Source: Amycolatopsis benzoatilytica AK 16/65
Lineage (GTDB): Bacteria > Actinomycetota > Actinomycetes > Mycobacteriales > Pseudonocardiaceae
DNA: 64,000 nucleotides
Assembly: GCF_000383915.1 (NCBI RefSeq)
Contig: NZ_KB912942.1
Coordinates: 6,768,413-6,832,412, forward strand
Direction: 5' to 3'
A model generated the notes under the pieces. It was not told the origin of the DNA. It worked only from the letters and a program-made list of their open reading frames with translations, and did no database searches. Of this stretch, positions 9,605 through 18,355 are shown one piece after another. Each line of letters opens with the position of its first letter. Positions within the stretch are counted from its first letter, which is position 1. The position numbers were made by a program, and so were the translations under genes.

Positions 9605-11617
9605 ATGCCTGCACCCGACACCTTCTGGACCTATCTCGGCGCGGTCACCGCCTACTTGGCCGTGCTGGCTGTCCCGGGCGCCCTGATCGGACGTGCCGCG
9701 GGACTGCGCGGATGGGCCCTCGCGGGCCTCGCGCCGCTGCTCAGCTACGCCGTCACCGGCCTGGCCGGTCCCTGGCTCGCGATGGTCGGCCTGCGTTACA
9801 ACGTCCTCACCGCGGCGGCCTGCACGCTGTTGCTGGCGGGCGTCGCGTACGGCGTGCGCCGGCTCTGCCTGGTACGCGGGTGGATCAGGCCGGGCGCGGA
9901 GGAACCGCCGGTGGTCTGGACGAACCGGGCGCACTGGGCGGTCGCCGCGTGCGTGGTGGTCGCGGTCGGGCTGTCGATCGCCGTGGTGCTTTCCGCACGG
10001 GGCGGCACGACAGCCGTCTTCCAGCGCTGGGACACCGTCTACCACGCGAACGGCATCCGCTACATCGCCGACACCGGCGACGGCTCGCTCACCGGCATGA
10101 GCACCATCAACTGGTATCCCAACGGCGCTTTCTACCCGAACGGGTACCACCTGGTCGGCGCGCTGGTGTACGAGATCTCCGGGACGAGCATCCCGGTCAC
10201 GCTGAACGCCGTCACCATGCCGATCGCGGGCATCTTCGCGCTGTCGATGGTCGCGCTCGTCCGTCAGATGGGCGGCCGGGCGGTGCACGCCGGTTGCACG
10301 GCGCTCATCGCCGCAGCGGCCACTACGGGCGCGTACGAGTCGGTTTCGAGCGGCCTGCTCCCGTACGCGCTGGGCATCGTTCTCACTCCGCTGACAGTGG
10401 TCGCTCTGCAGCGCTTCCTGGTCCGCCCGGGCGTCGACACCGGGCTGGTGTTCGCGCTCAGCGCGGACGGCCTCCTCGTCGCGCACTCGAGCGCGCTGTT
10501 CGGCGGCATCCTCTTCGCCGCGCCGCTGGTGCTTCAGCGCTGGTACCGCTCGCTGCGCAAGCTGCCGGTCGACGGTGTCCCCGAAGGACGCGCCGGGCTG
10601 CGCGCGATCGGCCGCGACATCCTGTTCACCATCCCGGTGATGGTGTTCGCCGTTCTGCTGGCGGTGCCGCAGATCTTCGGCGCGATCCAGTTCACCTCCG
10701 GCGCGTACCCGTACAACGCGTGGGGCTCGCATCTGCCGGTCATGTCCGCGCTCAACATGCTCGCCACGTTCCAGCAGGTGCTGCACTCGCCGCAGCTGTG
10801 GCTGACCGCGCTGCTCGCGATCGGCGTGCTGAGCTTCCTGCGGCTGGGCCGGATGCGCTGGCTGATCGTGTCCGCGCTCGGCCTGTCCGGCCTGTTCGTG
10901 CTGGTCACGTCGTACGGCAACGTGCCGCTCGTGATCTCGCTGTCGCGGCCGTGGTGGAACGACCGGTTCCGGCTGATGGCGCTCGCCGCGATCCCGCTCT
11001 GCCTGCTCGCCGGGCACGGGATGGCCGAGGTGCAGCGCTGGATCGCCCGGCTGGTCCGGTCGATCGGCTGGGCGAAGGAACGTCCGCAGGTGGTGTCCCG
11101 GCTCGGCATCGTGACCGCCGCGGCGGTCGTCGCGGCGACCGCGGTGCTCACCGGCGGCTTCTACCGGACGGCGAACGCGACCGCGGTGTCGTTCCTGTAC
11201 TACAACGGCCCGGAGGGCGAGGTCACGCCGCCGGTCAGCCCGGACGAGATCGCGGCCATGGAGTTCCTCGGCCGGATGGGCATCCCGCCGGACCAGAAGG
11301 TGCTGAACGACCGGCTGGACGGCACTGCCTGGATGTACGCGCTGACCGGGGTGCACCCGGTGGCCGGCCACTACGACGGCAGCGGAGCGATCTCGCCGGA
11401 CGCGAAATACCTCGCCCTGTACTTCCGCAATTACGACCAGGACCCGCACGTGCGGGAGGCGGTGCGCCGGCTGAACGTGCACCACGTGCTGGTCGGCAGC
11501 GGCTCCATCGCGAGGGACGTACCGTTCTCGCCTGGGCTGACCGGTCTCGCCGGAATGGACTTCCTGAAGCTGGAGTACCGCAACCCCGGCGCTCAGATCT
11601 ACACGATCATCAGGTGA
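9605..11617 (+). CDS. Large polytopic membrane protein (DUF6541-like), paralogue of 16209-18128
   Basis: A 670-residue membrane protein with about a dozen hydrophobic helices and a soluble C-terminal domain (from about residue 545). It closely resembles the product at 16209-18128, sharing LRGWxLAG...PLLSYA, RYIADTGDGSLTG, FYPNGYHL, LSRPWWNDRFR and a C-terminal MNDRLDGTAW-like segment. The family resembles DUF6541 of actinobacteria. The extracytoplasmic loop after the early helices and the position among cell-wall genes suggest a GT-C-type glycosyltransferase, but no transferase activity is established. The start is the ATG at 9605; upstream in-frame codons overlap the glf promoter region. It is divergent from glf. 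Confidence 0.7.
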   Translation: MPAPDTFWTYLGAVTAYLAVLAVPGALIGRAAGLRGWALAGLAPLLSYAVTGLAGPWLAMVGLRYNVLTAAACTLLLAGVAYGVRRLCLVRGWIRPGAEEPPVVWTNRAHWAVAACVVVAVGLSIAVVLSARGGTTAVFQRWDTVYHANGIRYIADTGDGSLTGMSTINWYPNGAFYPNGYHLVGALVYEISGTSIPVTLNAVTMPIAGIFALSMVALVRQMGGRAVHAGCTALIAAAATTGAYESVSSGLLPYALGIVLTPLTVVALQRFLVRPGVDTGLVFALSADGLLVAHSSALFGGILFAAPLVLQRWYRSLRKLPVDGVPEGRAGLRAIGRDILFTIPVMVFAVLLAVPQIFGAIQFTSGAYPYNAWGSHLPVMSALNMLATFQQVLHSPQLWLTALLAIGVLSFLRLGRMRWLIVSALGLSGLFVLVTSYGNVPLVISLSRPWWNDRFRLMALAAIPLCLLAGHGMAEVQRWIARLVRSIGWAKERPQVVSRLGIVTAAAVVAATAVLTGGFYRTANATAVSFLYYNGPEGEVTPPVSPDEIAAMEFLGRMGIPPDQKVLNDRLDGTAWMYALTGVHPVAGHYDGSGAISPDAKYLALYFRNYDQDPHVREAVRRLNVHHVLVGSGSIARDVPFSPGLTGLAGMDFLKLEYRNPGAQIYTIIR

Positions 11618-11625
11618 GGCGGGTT

Positions 11626-11660
11626 TTCGGGACCGCGGCCGCCCCCGCCGCGGTCCCGAA
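11626..11660. terminator. Strong hairpin after the large membrane protein gene
   Basis: Arms TTCGGGACCGCGGC (11626-11639) and GCCGCGGTCCCGAA (11647-11660) pair perfectly over 14 bp with a 7-nt loop, 8 bp after the stop codon. A second, smaller hairpin (GGCGCCC...GGGCGCC) follows near 11675-11696. Together they separate this gene from the convergent oxidoreductase gene. Confidence 0.75.
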
Positions 11661-11812
11661 GACCTCCCGTCCCCGGCGCCCTGGAAAAGGGCGCCCACTA
11701 CCCCCGAGAAGGCGGCCTCCCCGCGAAGCCGCTCCCCCTCTTCTCGTCTGCCTTGACGCCGGACCGGCGGGCCGGGTTTCCCACCTCCGCGCAGGCCACC
11801 CGAATGGAGCAG

Positions 11813-12700
11813 CTACTCGGTTTTCAACCCGGGCAGTACTTCTTCGACGACCTTCTCCAGCACCGATTCGTGCCCCTCGTACGGTCCGCTCGACCGCGGC
11901 CAGTGCGCGATGACGTCGGTGAAGCCGAGCTCGCGAGCCCGTTCGGTGGCCTCGCGGAACGCCGCGACGCTGCTCAGCGAGAAAACCGGCGCGGCGTCCA
12001 GGCTCAGGTGCCGCTCGATGCCGGCCGGCTCGCGCCCGGCCGCTTCCAGCCGCTGCTCGAACGTACGGACCAGCTCGGCGATGCCGGTCCACCACTCGTC
12101 CAGGGTCTGCCCGCCGCGGCCGGTGGTGACCCAGCCCGCGCCGAACCGGGCAGCGAGTGTCATGGTGCGCGGCCCGTTGGCGGCGACCAGGAACGGCAGC
12201 CGCGGCCGCTGCACCGTGCCCGGCAGGTTCCGGGCGCCGCGAGCGGTGTAGTACTCGCCGTCGAAATCGAACTTGTCGGTCATCAGCAGCCCGTCGAGCG
12301 CCTCGACGAACTCGGTGAACCGGTCCGCGCGCTGCCGCGCGGTGAGCTCCGGCCCGGCCATCACCTGCGCGTCGTAGCGCGAGCTGTCGACGCCCGCGCC
12401 CACACCCAGGACGAACCGCCCGTCGGCCACGTCGTCCAGGGTGATCAGCTCCCGCGCGAACGGCACCGGATGCCGCGCGACCGGCGAGGCGACGAACGTG
12501 CCCAGCCGGATCCGGGAGGTGACCATGGCCGCCGCGGTCAAGGTGGGCACGGCGGAGAACCACGGGCCGTCGACCAGTGACCGCCAGCCCAGATGGTCAT
12601 AGGTCCACGCGTGGTCGAAGCCGTATTCCTCGGCCGCCCGCCACTTCGGCTCGGCTGCCCACCAACGGTCCTCGGGAAGAATCACGATGCCTGCTCGCAC
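11813..12700 (-). CDS. LLM-class F420-dependent oxidoreductase
   Basis: A 295-residue luciferase-like monooxygenase-family TIM-barrel protein. The start GIVILPEDRWW, the segment SRIRLGTFVASPVARHP, the motif DVADGRFVLGVGAG and ANGPRTMTLAARFGAGWVT are typical of actinobacterial F420-dependent LLM enzymes. Substrate unknown. I chose the GTG at 12700 because the fold begins immediately after it; a longer frame continues upstream but through the promoter region of the divergent HAD gene. No operon partner, and it is convergent with the upstream membrane-protein gene. Confidence 0.82.
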   Translation of the reverse strand: MRAGIVILPEDRWWAAEPKWRAAEEYGFDHAWTYDHLGWRSLVDGPWFSAVPTLTAAAMVTSRIRLGTFVASPVARHPVPFARELITLDDVADGRFVLGVGAGVDSSRYDAQVMAGPELTARQRADRFTEFVEALDGLLMTDKFDFDGEYYTARGARNLPGTVQRPRLPFLVAANGPRTMTLAARFGAGWVTTGRGGQTLDEWWTGIAELVRTFEQRLEAAGREPAGIERHLSLDAAPVFSLSSVAAFREATERARELGFTDVIAHWPRSSGPYEGHESVLEKVVEEVLPGLKTE

Positions 12701-12766
12701 GGGGCCGACGGTAGCGTCCGGCACCGACGTTCGCTCGCACGGGCAGCGACCGGGAGAATGGGACCC

Positions 12767-13582
12767 GTGGAGAAACCCCGGTTGGTCGCATCCGATGTCG
12801 ACGGCACGCTGCTCGGCCCCAGCGAGGCGGTGACGTCGCGCACGATCGCTCTCGTCCGGCGAGTCGTCGAGGACGGCGTCCCGTTCGCCCTGTGCACCGG
12901 CCGCCCGCCGCGGTGGATCGCGCCGGTCGCCGGACCGCTCGGCCTCACCGGGTACGCGGTGTGCGCCAACGGCGCGGTCCTGCTGGACATCGGCGCCGAC
13001 GAGGTGGTCGCTGTGCACGGCGAACTGGCCCCTGACCTGCTGCACGACCTGGCCTCGGCGTTGGACAAGGCGCTGCCCGGCTGTCGGCTGGCGGCGGAAC
13101 GGGTCGGCGGCGGATCGGCCGACCACGACCTGCGCAACTTCGTGATCGAGCCGGAGTACCACAATCCCTGGGGCGACGAGGAGAGCCGGATCGCGCCGCG
13201 CGCGGAGGTGCTGGGCAGGTCCGCGATCAAGCTGCTGGTCAGCCACCGCGGAATGACGTCGGAGGAGATGGCCGAAGCGGTCGGCACGCTGGTCGGCGAC
13301 GCGGTGGACGTGACGTACTCGTCCTCCGGCGGCTTGATCGAGCTGGCCGCGCACGGCGTGACCAAGGCGACCGGCCTGGCCGAACTCGCGGAGCGCTTCG
13401 ACGTGCCGTCGGAGGCGGTGATCGCCTTCGGCGACATGCCCAACGACATCGAGATGCTGCAGTGGGCTGGGCACGGCGTCGCGATGGCCAATGGCCACGA
13501 ATCCTTGCTGGCGGTCGCGGACGAGGTCACCGCGCCGGTCACCGAAGACGGCGTGGCGCAGGTACTGGAGCGCTGGTTCTAA
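12767..13582 (+). CDS. HAD-superfamily (Cof-type) hydrolase
   Basis: A 271-residue phosphatase-like protein of the Cof/YbiV subfamily with a C2 cap. HAD motif I is SDVDGTLLG (catalytic Asp10 and Asp12), motif III/IV is GDMPNDIEML, and VTKATGLAELAERF precedes it as in this family. Such enzymes dephosphorylate sugar phosphates or cofactors such as FMN; the substrate cannot be predicted. The GTG at 12767 has GGGAG about 10 bp upstream; an ATG at 12758 would add three residues but sits too close to that site. It is divergent from the F420-type oxidoreductase, 66 bp apart. Confidence 0.83.
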   Translation: MEKPRLVASDVDGTLLGPSEAVTSRTIALVRRVVEDGVPFALCTGRPPRWIAPVAGPLGLTGYAVCANGAVLLDIGADEVVAVHGELAPDLLHDLASALDKALPGCRLAAERVGGGSADHDLRNFVIEPEYHNPWGDEESRIAPRAEVLGRSAIKLLVSHRGMTSEEMAEAVGTLVGDAVDVTYSSSGGLIELAAHGVTKATGLAELAERFDVPSEAVIAFGDMPNDIEMLQWAGHGVAMANGHESLLAVADEVTAPVTEDGVAQVLERWF

Positions 13583-13616
13583 CCCGCGGACCGACTCCAG
13601 CCTCGTGCGCAGTCGG

Positions 13617-13670
13617 TCCGTGAAGGGCCCCTTCCGGGAATCCAAGTCCCGCAAGGGGCCCATCACGGAC
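13617..13670. repeat. Dispersed palindromic repeat, copy 1
   Basis: GTCCGTGAAGGGCCCCTT and the reverse-complementary arm ending at 13670 (one mismatch, ATCAC for TTCAC) flank a 19-nt centre containing GGGAATCCAAGTCCC. It lies between the convergent HAD and plsC genes and could act as a bidirectional terminator. Related copies occur at 37237, 48918 and 54321. Confidence 0.8.
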
Positions 13671-13697
13671 AGCGCGACCCGCTCCACGACGGGAGCG

Positions 13698-14426
13698 TCA
13701 GCGGCGGTCCAGTTCGGCGGCTTCTTCCGGAGTGGGCGCGGTTCCCCCGAGATGCGCGGGCAGCCACCACCGGTCGTCTTCGCCCGAGGGAGTCGCCGGA
13801 TACTCCGACTGCGCCTTCTCCAGCAACGCCGCCATCCGCGCCCGCAGATCGGCAGTGAGGGCCTCGCAAGACTCCTCGGCCCCAGGACGCATCGCCTCGC
13901 CGATCACCACCGAAATCGGCACATGCCGCTTGGTGAGCTCCTTCGGCCGCCCCTTGGTCCACAGCCGCTGCGTCCCCCACAGCGCCATCGGCACCACCGG
14001 CACTCCCGCCTCGGCGGCCATCCGCACCGCCCCGGTTTTCAGCTCCTTCACGGTGAACGACCGGCTGATCGTCGCCTCCGGAAACACGCCCACCACTTCC
14101 CCGGCCCGCAACCGCTCGACCGCCTCGGCATACGACGCCTGACCGGCGGACCGGTCGACCGGAATGTGGTGCATGCCGCGCATCAGCGGACCGGAGATCC
14201 GGTGGTCGAAGACCTCTTTTTTGGCCATGAACCGCACCAGCCGCTTGGCTGGCAGCGCCCCGAGGCCACAGTAGATGAAGTCCAGGTAGCTGATGTGCGT
14301 GCACGCGATCACCGCGCCGCCGGTCGCGGGCACGTTCTCCGCGCCGGTGACCCGGAGACGGTTGTCGAGCAGCCGGAACATCAGCCGCGCGGCGGCTATG
14401 ACGGGCGGGTACACGAGATCAGCCAT
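13698..14426 (-). CDS. 1-acyl-sn-glycerol-3-phosphate acyltransferase (PlsC family)
   Basis: A 242-residue membrane-associated acyltransferase. The catalytic HX4D motif is THISYLD (residues 43-49) and the lysophosphatidate-binding motif is FPEATIS (115-121), where Ala replaces the usual Gly of PEGT. It would acylate lysophosphatidic acid or a related lipid acceptor. The polar C-terminal 40 residues (WWLPAHLGGTAPTPEE) are typical of actinobacterial members. Start at the ATG at 14426. The AftB-like gene lies upstream on the same strand with 64 bp between them. Confidence 0.88.
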   Translation of the reverse strand: MADLVYPPVIAAARLMFRLLDNRLRVTGAENVPATGGAVIACTHISYLDFIYCGLGALPAKRLVRFMAKKEVFDHRISGPLMRGMHHIPVDRSAGQASYAEAVERLRAGEVVGVFPEATISRSFTVKELKTGAVRMAAEAGVPVVPMALWGTQRLWTKGRPKELTKRHVPISVVIGEAMRPGAEESCEALTADLRARMAALLEKAQSEYPATPSGEDDRWWLPAHLGGTAPTPEEAAELDRR

Positions 14427-14490
14427 GACTCCAGGTTACGGGACCGTAAGTTACTCGCCCGTCAACCGAGGCAGTCGGTTCCGCCACACT

Positions 14491-16011
14491 TCAGCGGCAC
14501 GCGACGTAGCGGAAGCCGGGTGCCCGGTCGAGTCCTTCGACGAGCCGGCTCGCGTCTTCGGCACGCGGGTACACCGAGATCCAGTACGGCGTGCCGGTGC
14601 GCTGGAAGGTCGCGACGCGATACCAGGCGGACAAGTCGTCGGCGCAGTCCTGGTGCGACGCGTAGCCCGATCGATCGGGCAAGGCGAGGGTCGAGCGGTC
14701 CGCGTCCAGGCCGACGACGAGCACCTGCGCCCCAGCGCGGCTCGCGAGCAAACCGGGCGTCCCCGCGCTCACGACGGACCCGGGCGGCAGGTAGCGAGCC
14801 AGCCAGTCCCCGATCTCCGCCAGCTGCGCGCCCTGGTTGTGCCACGTTCGCACGCTCGCCAGCATCTGCGGGTCCGACACCGACACTGCCACCGCGACGC
14901 CGGTGAGCACCGCGGCGGCCGCCGGAACTGCCAGCGATGCGGTACGTGGCCGCGGCGCCGAAGCGAGGACGCCGTACGCCGCCACTGCGGAAACCGCGAG
15001 CAACGGCGGTACCGGCGCGAGCAGCCGCCACGACAAGCCGGTATCGGTCTCGAAGATCAGCACGAACGCGACCTGGCAGACGGCGAACGCGAACAACAGC
15101 CACAGCGCGGACCGTGCTTGCCCCGCCTGGCCGCGGATCGCGATCAGGAACCCGCCCGCTACTGCCGCGGGTAGCAAGAAAGCCAAGTGCGCCAAGGAAA
15201 AACTGCCGAGATATGACCAGTCCGGCCCCAGCGACGGCAGTTCGCCGGAGACGAAGTGGTGGTAGTAGGTGACCCGCCACGCAGTCCACGGCACCAGAAA
15301 CACGAGCGCGCCCAACACAAATCCAGCAGGAGCCCACCACGTATGCCGTCCGCGCGAGGCCGCGTACGCAAGCCACAGCCCGGCGATGAGCAGGACGACC
15401 AGCCCTTCCGGACGCGTCATCACCGCGCCGGCCACCAGCACTCCCGCAACGACCGGACGGCGCGCCACCAAGGCGCACCCGACACAAAGGACCAACAGCG
15501 TGAACATCGGCAACTCGGTGCCGGAAGGACCGTACACGGCAAGGCCGTTGGCACCAGCGGTAAGCAGCGCGGCCGCGACGCCGAGCGCGCGCCGCGGCTG
15601 CACCCCCGCGGGAAGCGCGAGCACGACTATGCGATTAGTGAGGAAGTATGCCGCTGCAACGCACCCGAGCGCGGCAGCAGCGCTGAGCACGACCGCGGTA
15701 GCAGGCACGGCCGCGTCGAACGCCGCGCGCGGCAACGCGATCACCACGAGCCACAGAAAGTTCGCGTATCCCTCAGTGCGGTCGCCCGCGTTGAAAACCG
15801 GACCAGCGCCGTCCGCGATGTTCTGCGCGTACCGGAAACTGGCATACGCGTCTTCCGTCACCGTGGCGAACAGCAGCTGATGCAGCAACGCGAACCCGAG
15901 AACGAGCGCCAAAGCCGCGATCCGCCACCGCCGGTCGTGCGCGATCCGCTGCCACGCGGCAATGACCAGCGCGGCCAGCACCAGCCATCCCCCCACGACC
16001 GCGTAAATCAC
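14491..16011 (-). CDS. AftB-like GT-C arabinofuranosyltransferase
   Basis: A 506-residue polytopic membrane protein with about ten helices and a periplasmic C-terminal domain. The first external loop carries TEDAYASFRYAQNIADGAG (from residue 52) and EGYANFLW (80-87). These correspond to the acidic catalytic loop and conserved patch of mycobacterial AftB (Rv3805c), the terminal beta-1,2 arabinofuranosyltransferase that uses decaprenylphosphoryl arabinose. AftB normally has Asp-Asp in this loop; here it is Glu-Asp. In mycobacteria aftB sits directly beside ubiA; here it lies 6.7 kb from it, between paralogous large membrane proteins. The family call is good; the exact linkage formed is not certain. 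Confidence 0.75.
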   Translation of the reverse strand: MIYAVVGGWLVLAALVIAAWQRIAHDRRWRIAALALVLGFALLHQLLFATVTEDAYASFRYAQNIADGAGPVFNAGDRTEGYANFLWLVVIALPRAAFDAAVPATAVVLSAAAALGCVAAAYFLTNRIVVLALPAGVQPRRALGVAAALLTAGANGLAVYGPSGTELPMFTLLVLCVGCALVARRPVVAGVLVAGAVMTRPEGLVVLLIAGLWLAYAASRGRHTWWAPAGFVLGALVFLVPWTAWRVTYYHHFVSGELPSLGPDWSYLGSFSLAHLAFLLPAAVAGGFLIAIRGQAGQARSALWLLFAFAVCQVAFVLIFETDTGLSWRLLAPVPPLLAVSAVAAYGVLASAPRPRTASLAVPAAAAVLTGVAVAVSVSDPQMLASVRTWHNQGAQLAEIGDWLARYLPPGSVVSAGTPGLLASRAGAQVLVVGLDADRSTLALPDRSGYASHQDCADDLSAWYRVATFQRTGTPYWISVYPRAEDASRLVEGLDRAPGFRYVACR

Positions 16012-16208
16012 GCGTCCCCCTGCTTCCCGCGCCCCTCACCCGTCCGGCCGAGCCCCCGCCGGACCGTCTTCACCGGTTCCAGTCAAGCGCGCCGCTACGC
16101 TTCCCGGACATAAGCCGTTCGGGTGTATATGCGGCCAGCTAACCTGGGCAGCGATTCCGATCCGCCACCCGAGGGCAAGGCGGACACCCCCACCAGTTGA
16201 GGAAGACT

Positions 16209-18128
16209 GTGCCGAGCGAACCCTCCTTGCTGTCCGTAGTGGCGAGCATCGCTTGCTGCCTGCTCGTGCTCGGGATTCCCGGGCTGATCACCGGTGCGCT
16301 GGCCGGCCTGCGCGGCTGGCTGCTAGCCGGCGTGACGCCACTGCTGAGCTACGCCATCGGCGGCCTGGCCGGCCCGTGGATGCACGTCATCGGGCTTCCG
16401 TTCAATGTCTGGACCTATCTGCTGACCACGGCGATCTTCGCCGCTGTCGCGTTCGGAGTCCGGCAGCTGACCGTGCGCCGATGGCCGCCCGAGCCGGAGC
16501 AGCGGGTCTGGGAACCGCGGGCGAACTGGGCAGTCGGCGCCTGCCTGGTGCTCGCGGCCGCGATCGGTTTCTACGCCGCCGTACGCGGCATGGGCCACCT
16601 CGGCGCGATCGCGCAGGGTGGAGACGCTCCGTACGCGGCGAATGGCGTGCGCTACATCGCCGAGTCCGGCAATGGCAGCCTCTTCGGCACCGGCAGCGTG
16701 AACTGGTACGGCGACGCTTCGCCGCCGTTCTACCCGAACGCCTACCACCTGCTCGCGGCCGTGCAGTACCAGCTGAGCGGCGGTTCGATCCCGCTCACGC
16801 TCGACGTGAACACCGCGCTGCTGCCGGGTCTGCTCGCCCTTTCCCTGGTCACGGTGGTGCACGTGTTCCGCGGCCGCGCGGTGCTCGCCGGAGCGGTCGC
16901 GCTCGCGTCCGTCGCGCCGGTGATGAGCACCTACGAGTCGATGGACCGCGGTCCGCTGTACCCGTTCCTGCTGGGCTTGGCGCTTACCCCGCTCGCCGCC
17001 GTGGTGCTGCGCCGCTACCTCGACCGGGTCGCCCCGGACACCGGCCTCCTGCTGATCGCGGGGGCGGTCGGCCTGCTCTGCATCCATTCGTCCGCGTTGT
17101 TCGGCGCGATCCTCTTCGCCGCCCCGCTGCTGGTGCAGCGATGGGTCGGGCAATGGCGGCTGATCGGCCGGGATCTGCTGGCGCTGCTGCCGATCGCGGT
17201 GGTGTCGGTGCTCGTGGCGGGGCTGCAGCTGTTCGGCGCGATCGGGCTGGCGAACAGCTCGCTGCCGTACTGGGGCTGGCCGATCGAACGGCGCGCGACC
17301 GACGCGCTCGGCGTCCTGCTCGGCTTCCAGCACTTCGAGAAGTTCCCGCAGGTGTGGCTGTCGGTGGCGCTGCTGTTCGGTTTCATCTTCTTCCGCAAAC
17401 TCGGCGCACTGCGCTGGATCGGACTCACCGCACTGGCCACCGGGTTGTTCTACATCGCGGTGGCCTCGTCGGACGCCAAGCTGGTGATGGCGCTGTCGCG
17501 GCCGTGGTGGGACGACCCGTACCGGTTCGTGTCGATGGCGATCGTGCCGCTGTCGTTCATCGCCGGCCATGGGGTCGCCGCACTGCACGACTGGCTGAAA
17601 CAACGGCTCCCGTCCCGAGTGCCGCCCGCCGCGCTCGCCGCGCTGGTGTTCCTGGGCTTCCTCGGCGTTACGAAGGGCCTCTACGCGCGCACCAACGGGG
17701 ATATCGTCTCCGCCGGCTACCGCGCCGCCAATCCGCGCACCCTGGTCATCACGCCGGACGAGGAAAAGGCGATGGTCGAACTGGGCAAGCTGGCCAAGCC
17801 CGGCGAGTGGGCGATGAACGACCGCTTCGACGGCACGGTTTGGACCTATGCGCTGAGCGGCGTCCGCACCGTCGCCGCACACGACGACCAGACGAGCCCG
17901 CCCACGGACGCGCTGACCCTGGCGCTGCATTTCCGGGACTACGACACCGATCCGCAGGTGCGCGCGGCGGTGAAACGGCTCAACGTGCACTGGGTGATCC
18001 TCGGCCGCCCGGCGGCACCGCCGAAGCCCGCGTACTCGGACAAGGGGATGATCGGGCTGGAAGGCAAGCCGTTCCTGCGCGAGGCTTACCGCAACCAGGA
18101 CGCGGTGATCTACCAGCTGGTCGGCTGA
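16209..18128 (+). CDS. Large polytopic membrane protein (DUF6541-like), paralogue of 9605-11617
   Basis: A 639-residue relative of the protein at 9605-11617, with the same membrane topology and shared blocks: LRGWLLAGVTPLLSYA, VRYIAESGNGSLFG, FYPNAYHLLAA, LSRPWWDDPYRF, AMNDRFDGTVWTYAL, and a tail with LNVHWVIL. I prefer the GTG at 16209, which follows GAGGAA at a good distance, over the TTG at 16197. It is probably a membrane glycosyltransferase-like protein of cell-envelope synthesis. The two paralogues flank plsC and the AftB-like gene, suggesting an old duplication of an envelope locus. Confidence 0.7.
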   Translation: MPSEPSLLSVVASIACCLLVLGIPGLITGALAGLRGWLLAGVTPLLSYAIGGLAGPWMHVIGLPFNVWTYLLTTAIFAAVAFGVRQLTVRRWPPEPEQRVWEPRANWAVGACLVLAAAIGFYAAVRGMGHLGAIAQGGDAPYAANGVRYIAESGNGSLFGTGSVNWYGDASPPFYPNAYHLLAAVQYQLSGGSIPLTLDVNTALLPGLLALSLVTVVHVFRGRAVLAGAVALASVAPVMSTYESMDRGPLYPFLLGLALTPLAAVVLRRYLDRVAPDTGLLLIAGAVGLLCIHSSALFGAILFAAPLLVQRWVGQWRLIGRDLLALLPIAVVSVLVAGLQLFGAIGLANSSLPYWGWPIERRATDALGVLLGFQHFEKFPQVWLSVALLFGFIFFRKLGALRWIGLTALATGLFYIAVASSDAKLVMALSRPWWDDPYRFVSMAIVPLSFIAGHGVAALHDWLKQRLPSRVPPAALAALVFLGFLGVTKGLYARTNGDIVSAGYRAANPRTLVITPDEEKAMVELGKLAKPGEWAMNDRFDGTVWTYALSGVRTVAAHDDQTSPPTDALTLALHFRDYDTDPQVRAAVKRLNVHWVILGRPAAPPKPAYSDKGMIGLEGKPFLREAYRNQDAVIYQLVG

Positions 18129-18142
18129 GCGGCGTTTTCCGG

Positions 18143-18169
18143 ACGGCGGCAGGGTTTCCCTGCCGCCGT
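18143..18169 (+). terminator. Rho-independent terminator
   Basis: Perfect 12-bp stem ACGGCGGCAGGG / CCCTGCCGCCGT with loop TTT, 14 bp after the stop of the large membrane protein, followed by a pyrimidine tract containing TTTT. Confidence 0.85.
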
Positions 18170-18304
18170 TCCGCTTTTCCGACCGCTCAGCGTCCGTATT
18201 CCAGACGGACGGCACCGACCGGGCCAAGCAGTGCGAACCTTCAGGCAGCTCGCGAACGCAGGCAAAGCACCGCTGCCGCTAGCCGGTCGAAGCTCGCAAA
18301 AAAA

Positions 18305-18339
18305 GAGACCGGCCAAGCGCGGTGCGCTTGACCGGTCTC
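18305..18339 (-). terminator. Rho-independent terminator for the flippase-like gene
   Basis: On the minus strand a 16-bp stem with one mismatch (GAGACCGGTCAAGCGC and its partner) and a 3-nt loop is followed by TTTTTTT (18298-18304). It lies 16 bp beyond the stop of the gene at 18356 and would end the minus-strand transcript there. Confidence 0.88.
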
Positions 18340-18355
18340 CCGGAAAACTCGACCG

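Noticed and set aside
11813..13687. A 624-codon minus-strand frame spanning the HAD gene and the F420-type oxidoreductase
   Set aside because: Only the part from 12700 down is protein-like; the rest is the antisense of the HAD gene and of the palindromic repeat, common for GC-rich DNA.
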